Positions 60,108-64,000 of a stretch of DNA of 64,000 nucleotides are shown piece after piece. The stretch spans positions 128,561 to 192,560 of the forward strand of contig JANXEI010000001.1 in assembly GCA_025058835.1 (NCBI GenBank), read 5' to 3'. Position 1 is the first letter of the stretch. Each line of letters starts with the position of its first letter. The position numbers and the translations under genes were made by a program. Source of the DNA: Acidilobaceae archaeon (GTDB lineage Archaea > Thermoproteota > Thermoprotei_A > Sulfolobales > Acidilobaceae). The notes under the pieces are model-generated. The model did not search any database. It was given only the letters and a program-made list of their open reading frames with translations, and was not told where the DNA came from.

Positions 60108-61001
60108 GTGAGGAAGGAGATCGAGTTCTGTAGGGATGAGATGCTCGATCAAGCCATATACAGCGAGCTGGCGAGGAGGGAGAGGAACGCTGAGGTAAGG
60201 GAGCTCCTCAAGCAGTTTGCTGAGCAAGAGCTGAGGCATTACGAGTTCTGGAAGGAGGTGGCGGGAGACTGCGGTGCCCTTGACAGGGCGAAGCTCTCCT
60301 ACTACCTCTGGCTCAGACGCTTCCTGGGCCTCACCTTCACGCTGAAGTTGCTGGAGAGGCATGAGAAGGAGACCATTGAGGAGTACAAGAACTACCTGCC
60401 GCATCTCCCTGAGGAGAAGAGGGCGCAGCTCCTCAAGATGATAGAGGAGGAGGAGTCGCACGAGAGGTCCCTGATACAGAGCCTCGCGGAGAGGGAGAAC
60501 GCTGTGAAGTACCTCGGCTTCGTAGCGCTAGGGCTAGCTGACGCGATAGTAGAGATCACAGGCGTCCACGCCGGCTTCCTCGGGGCAACCGCTACCACTG
60601 TTGTGGCCGGCGTAGCGGGGCTAATAGTCGGGGTTTCAGCTGCCATAGCGATGTCTGGGGCAGCCTACCTCCAGGCAAAGCACGGCGGGATGGAGGAGAG
60701 GCTGAACCCCCTTGTTTCCGCGGGCGTGACGGGCTTTGCATACATATTTGCAGTGCTGCTCTTGGCGCTGCCCTACTTCTTGACACACTCCATGGCTGCT
60801 GCCTTCCTCGCCTCCCTTGCTGCAGCCCTCCTCCTCATCGTCTCCTTCACTTACTACGGCAGCGTGGTGGGGGAGAGAGAGTTCACGCGTGAGCTGCTCG
60901 AGAACGTGGCCATTCTCCTGGTTACGGCAATAATAACGTATATCTTCGGAGTCTTCGTGGGGGAGGTCACGGGGATCAGGGCTGGGGGCCTCCATACTTA
61001 A
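60108..61001 (+). CDS. Ferritin-like / VIT1-CCC1 fusion protein (MbfA-like metal exporter)
   Basis: The 297-residue protein begins with a rubrerythrin/ferritin-like helical bundle. Its metal ligands appear in EMLDQAIYSELARRE, EQELRHYEFW, HEKETIEEY and EEEESHERSL. The remainder is a VIT1 membrane domain with five segments (GLADAIVEITGVHAGFLGATATT ...). Such fusions sense and export iron or manganese, protecting against peroxide. The start is GTG 60108, 17 bases after tRNA-Ser. Confidence 0.9.
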   Translation: MRKEIEFCRDEMLDQAIYSELARRERNAEVRELLKQFAEQELRHYEFWKEVAGDCGALDRAKLSYYLWLRRFLGLTFTLKLLERHEKETIEEYKNYLPHLPEEKRAQLLKMIEEEESHERSLIQSLAERENAVKYLGFVALGLADAIVEITGVHAGFLGATATTVVAGVAGLIVGVSAAIAMSGAAYLQAKHGGMEERLNPLVSAGVTGFAYIFAVLLLALPYFLTHSMAAAFLASLAAALLLIVSFTYYGSVVGEREFTRELLENVAILLVTAIITYIFGVFVGEVTGIRAGGLHT

Positions 61002-61137
61002 ACCTTGCTGACGGTCGCTTTAGCCTCCGAAGCGGTTCTCTGCAAAAGCGAATTGAGCCTCAGTTTCTCCGGTGTTTTCACCTTGAAGTACCTTAAACAA
61101 TATTAACTTGCCTATATATCAAAGATGTATTAACTCT

Positions 61138-61148
61138 GTTAAAAGAAT
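61138..61148 (+). promoter_or_regulatory. TATA box before the gene at 61167
   Basis: The element tgttaaaagaa is centred about 25 bases before ATG 61167, predicting a leaderless mRNA. The rest of the gap 61002-61137 is AT-rich with no gene seen. Confidence 0.55.
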
Positions 61149-61166
61149 TCCTCACGGTGCTCCCTT

Positions 61167-61640
61167 ATGGCCTCGAGCCTAGACAAGAAGACCCTACTGC
61201 TCGGTGCAGCCCTCCTGATATCGATAGTAGCCCTTAGCATCAGCCTGCTGGCAGTGGCTCAGGTATCCGGCTTCCGGGTAGTCCAGAACGTTCCGCTCGC
61301 CGGCTTCTTCGCTGGCTTTGTAACGGAGAACCCACAGGTGCAGATAGTCAACTTCAGAGTCTGCCGCCACAACGTCACAGTGGACCAGAACGGTAACATC
61401 CAAGCCAGGGGCTTCGCCTTCGACATCAAGAACGTAGGAAACGCAAATAGGACAGTGGCGGCTATGGTGAACGTCTACGACGCCCAGGGCAGACTACTTG
61501 CTACCGGCGCCAGGCCCGGTATTGTGGTGCCTGCAAACCAGCAGGTTACGGTCATCGTCAGTCTGAACCAAAATGTAAGCCTCAACCAGATAGCCCGCGT
61601 AGTTGGCATGGTTCAGGTGCCCGCAAGCGCAGGGCCGTAA
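61167..61640 (+). CDS. Secreted or membrane-anchored beta-rich protein, unknown function
   Basis: The 157-residue protein has an N-terminal membrane segment (LLLGAALLISIVALSISLLAVAQV) and an extracytoplasmic domain with a paired-strand pattern, FAFDIKNVGNANRTVAAMVNVYDAQGRLLATG ... VTVIVSLNQNVSLNQIARVVG, resembling FxLYD/CARDB-like folds. It has its own TATA box and appears to be a single-gene unit; leaderless start at ATG 61167. Confidence 0.75.
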   Translation: MASSLDKKTLLLGAALLISIVALSISLLAVAQVSGFRVVQNVPLAGFFAGFVTENPQVQIVNFRVCRHNVTVDQNGNIQARGFAFDIKNVGNANRTVAAMVNVYDAQGRLLATGARPGIVVPANQQVTVIVSLNQNVSLNQIARVVGMVQVPASAGP

Positions 61641-61697
61641 GGCTCCTGCAAAAGCTGAGGCCCCCAAACCCCCTTTTTCCTCGGGCTCCCCCCATTC

Positions 61698-61845
61698 CTG
61701 AGGCTAGAGAACGTTAGAGCAAGAGTTGAGGGGAAGGAAGTCCTGAAGGGCATAAGCCTCTCCCTCAGGGAGGGGGAGGTCCTCTACGTCCTCGGCCCCA
61801 ACGGCTGCGACAAGACCTCGCTGCTCAGAGCCATAGCAGGTCCAA
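61698..61845 (+). pseudogene. ABC transporter ATPase remnant with altered Walker A
   Basis: Reading from CTG 61698 gives LRLENVRARVEGKEVLKGIS, then LSLREGEVLYVLGPNGCDKTSLLRAIAG, the first 50 residues of an ABC ATPase. The last Gly of the P-loop GCGKT is Asp. Similarity stops at AIAG and no further domain follows. No standard start codon precedes it. It is a decayed, truncated gene. Confidence 0.75.
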
Positions 61846-61875
61846 ATAAAAGAGAAGAGAGGGGAAAAAGTGGGG

Positions 61876-63762
61876 TTAGGCGGGCAGAAGGCCCTCTGCC
61901 TCCAGCCTGTCAGCAAGCCACTTGAGGCCCAGCCTCTCCAGCGTTGCCCTCGTCGGCCTCCCCTTCACCCATCCCCTGAGCTTGTAGTACTCGTTCCTCA
62001 TCGGCGCTAGCTCCACCACGTGTCCCTTCGAGGGACCCTCCGGCATGGGCTCCTCCAGCAGCCTCTTGGGCAGAGTGTCGTACTCCTCCCCATCGCCAAA
62101 GGCGAGGACGTTGAAGGCCCTCTCTGCGTTCCATATCCTCTCCCCAATCGTGTTGAACTCCTCCACCCCTATGTCCCATCCTGTTACGGCAGAGAGCTGC
62201 TCTGCCAGCACGTCGTTCCAGTAGGAGAAGGTCACGAACTTGCAGACCACGAGGCTGTCGAGGGTGGCGAAGACCTCCTCTATGTGCTTGTTCATCTCTG
62301 CCTTCCCCTCTATCGAGAGCCTGTCCATGAGCTTGGGCAACCCGATTATCTCGGGCGCTATCATGTATGACCTGAGGTGACATCCGCCCCTGTTGCTCAC
62401 CGCGTAAGCAAGGCCCTGCCCTTTCGCTCCCCTAGGATCGTATGCTGGGAGCTCCTGGTGCCTGACCACCATGGCTACTTCGGGCGCTCCGTACTTTGCC
62501 GCGAGCCTGGATGCGCCCTCTGCCAGCTCGTCTCCAATGCCAGACCTGTAGGCTGTCCTCCAGACTAGCTCCACCAGCGCCTCCGAGCTCCCCCACTTCA
62601 CGTTAAGTCCCCTCAGCTTCTCAGCCGGCACCTTGCCCTTCTCCACCAGCTCAAAGAGGGTGGCTATGGTTGCGCCCATAGAGATGGTGTCCAGGCCGAG
62701 CTCGTTGCAGAGGTAGTTTGCCTTGGTGACTGCCTCCAGATCTCCTACGCCGGTGGAGGCGCCGAGGGCCCACACTGTCTCGTACTCAGGCCCTCCTCCG
62801 TAACCGCTCCACCTGCCGCTGATCTTAGTTCCCCTTGAACAGCCTATGAGGCATCCCCAACATATCTCCTCCTTCTGTATCTCAGGGTCTAGGATGGTCT
62901 CAGCTATCCTCTCCCCGCTGATCTTCTCTGCCTCCGCAAAGACGCCGGTCTGGAAGTTCCTCGTTGGGAGCATGCCGTGGGAGTTGATGATGTTGACCAG
63001 CACCGGCGTGCCGTACTTGGGGAGGCCGTGGGCTGTAACGGGCGCCTCTCTCGCTAGCCTTATGGATTTCTGGGACACCTTCCTGTAGTCCTCCTCCCTA
63101 GCCACCTTGGGCCTCATGTGGCCTCTGACGGCTATGGCCTTCAGCTTCTTGGAGCCCCACACAGCTCCATGCCCTCCCCTCCCCGCTGCCCTGTTCTTGT
63201 CGTTCATTATGTTGGCTATCCTGACCAACCTCTCCCCTGCAGGGCCTATGGCAGCCACTTTGATCCTGTGGGCCTCGTCCTTCCCCACTACAGGGCTCTC
63301 CTCCTCTATTATGGCGTCAGTCGTGGCGTGGACGTCCTTGCCCCAGAGGTGGGCAGCATCCCTCAGCTCTGCCTTCCCGTCGTGTATCCAGAGGTAGACG
63401 GGCTTCTCGGAAGCGCCCTCGATAATGATCGCGTCAAACCCTGCAAACTTGAGCTCAGGCCCGAACTTGCCACCGCTATGTGCATCGTGTATGGTGCCGG
63501 TGAGGGGAGACTTGGTGATGGAGGCCCACCTGCCGGGAGAGACAAGGCCTGGGATGCCAGTGAGAGGTCCTGTGGCCACGATGGCCTTGTTCTCTGGGCT
63601 CAGCGGGTTAACCTTTGGATCAACTTCCTTCAGCATGATGTAAACTCCTAGCCCCCTACCCCCTATCCACGTCCTGAGGACCTCCTCGGGGAGCTCCTCA
63701 TGATAGAGCTTGCCGCTTGTCAGGTCGACCCTGAGAACTCTTCCTGCGTATCCGCCTGGCAT
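61876..63762 (-). CDS. Aldehyde ferredoxin oxidoreductase family protein (tungsten enzyme)
   Basis: The 628-residue protein has the AOR N-terminal domain (GRVLRVDLTSGKLYHEELPEEVLRTWIGGRGLG), the tungstopterin contact region (SPGRWASITKSPLTGTIHDAHSGGKFG), the 4Fe-4S ligands ICWGCLIGCSRGT plus a distal Cys in SLVVCKFVTFS, and YDPRGAKGQGLAYAVSNRGG. It oxidises aldehydes to acids with ferredoxin reduction in peptide or sugar catabolism. The exact substrate class is unclear. ATG 63762 is used. Confidence 0.93.
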   Translation of the reverse strand: MPGGYAGRVLRVDLTSGKLYHEELPEEVLRTWIGGRGLGVYIMLKEVDPKVNPLSPENKAIVATGPLTGIPGLVSPGRWASITKSPLTGTIHDAHSGGKFGPELKFAGFDAIIIEGASEKPVYLWIHDGKAELRDAAHLWGKDVHATTDAIIEEESPVVGKDEAHRIKVAAIGPAGERLVRIANIMNDKNRAAGRGGHGAVWGSKKLKAIAVRGHMRPKVAREEDYRKVSQKSIRLAREAPVTAHGLPKYGTPVLVNIINSHGMLPTRNFQTGVFAEAEKISGERIAETILDPEIQKEEICWGCLIGCSRGTKISGRWSGYGGGPEYETVWALGASTGVGDLEAVTKANYLCNELGLDTISMGATIATLFELVEKGKVPAEKLRGLNVKWGSSEALVELVWRTAYRSGIGDELAEGASRLAAKYGAPEVAMVVRHQELPAYDPRGAKGQGLAYAVSNRGGCHLRSYMIAPEIIGLPKLMDRLSIEGKAEMNKHIEEVFATLDSLVVCKFVTFSYWNDVLAEQLSAVTGWDIGVEEFNTIGERIWNAERAFNVLAFGDGEEYDTLPKRLLEEPMPEGPSKGHVVELAPMRNEYYKLRGWVKGRPTRATLERLGLKWLADRLEAEGLLPA

Positions 63763-63794
63763 GATACAATCACCGCGATATGAGTATTTGAGAA

Positions 63795-63808
63795 AATATA
63801 TAATTTAG
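63795..63808 (-). promoter_or_regulatory. TATA box of the AOR gene
   Basis: On the minus strand the sequence reads taaattatatattt, predicting RNA start near 63775, about 13 bases before ATG 63762. The surrounding 63763-63980 is AT-rich and otherwise shows no gene. Confidence 0.5.
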
Positions 63809-63987
63809 TGCTAAAGTTAGAGTGAACTTTTACATAGGATATAGAAAACCAATATAAGAGAAGGAGAGATTTAAACTATATTTATTACCAGTAAAATTTC
63901 CTCTGAACAGTTGAGCTCTTAGTTTAATGAATACGTAACAAAATATATTAGTTCCCACTATAATCTTAGCACCGACAGGTGAAAGGT

Positions 63988-64000
63988 ATGAATCAGAGAG
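63988..64000 (+). CDS. Possible gene start cut by the window end
   Basis: ATG 63988 follows a gaaaggt site, and a TATA-like atatatta lies about 45 bases earlier. Only four codons (MNQR) are inside the window, so nothing can be said about the product. Confidence 0.25.

Overview
The window is archaeal and probably from a thermophilic member of the Thermoproteota (crenarchaeal lineage). Supporting signs are the archaeal 7S SRP RNA, class III (prepilin-type) signal peptides, many GTG and TTG starts, TATA boxes about 25 bases before start codons (leaderless mRNAs), a tungsten-type aldehyde ferredoxin oxidoreductase, a ROK glucokinase of the archaeal type, UPF0200/UPF0201, and a CDP-alcohol phosphatidyltransferase. 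GC content is high and genes are packed on both strands with frequent 4-base overlaps. The genus cannot be fixed from sequence reading alone; a heterotrophic Acidilobus- or Desulfurococcales-like organism would fit but is a guess.

Layout. 1-4.6 kb: a MacB/LolD-type ABC exporter (permease, ATPase, second permease interrupted by two in-frame TAG codons). 4.6-6.5 kb: DUF1464 sugar-kinase-fold protein and HpcH/HpaI aldolase. 6.6-17.4 kb: tRNA-Ala, an UppP-like phosphatase, an S9 peptidase, an MBL hydrolase, two MFS proteins, a stalked secreted protein, a phosphoesterase, a NifX/NafY-like protein and a GlmS-like protein that lacks its catalytic Cys. 17.5-26.7 kb: a surface block with a membrane-bound HTH regulator, a secreted helical protein, the SRP RNA, a DUF131 protein, a large propeller/Ig-like surface protein broken by a 26-bp tandem duplication, and a divergent type IV pilus ATPase plus TadC-like platform protein. 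26.7-29.4 kb: acyl-CoA dehydrogenase, NikR-like regulator and a membrane protein.

29.4-37.5 kb is the most unusual part. Four type IV pilin genes bracket an orphan-looking N6-adenine DNA methyltransferase and a secreted penicillin-acylase-family hydrolase. Two of these pilins face each other across 6.6 kb and share a 161-bp nearly perfect inverted repeat that begins exactly at the start codon and covers the N-terminal half. Inversion across it would exchange the variable pilin bodies between two fixed promoters. A 146-bp direct repeat of the pilin leader lies nearby.

37.6-64 kb: mostly metabolism and housekeeping. It holds glucokinase, nicotinate phosphoribosyltransferase, a MoxR/VWA pair, tRNA-Asn, a Mrr-like nuclease, a metal/cobalamin ABC importer with a palindromic operator, HtpX, a QueD-like protein, archaeal phospholipid synthase, peroxiredoxin plus nitrilase, thiolase plus DUF35 partner, SCP2 protein, a THUMP protein, a UDP-sugar dehydrogenase, thioredoxin, pyruvate kinase, the UPF0200/UPF0201 pair, a phosphoribosyltransferase, tRNA-Ser, a ferritin-VIT fusion, an ABC ATPase remnant and an AOR-family oxidoreductase.
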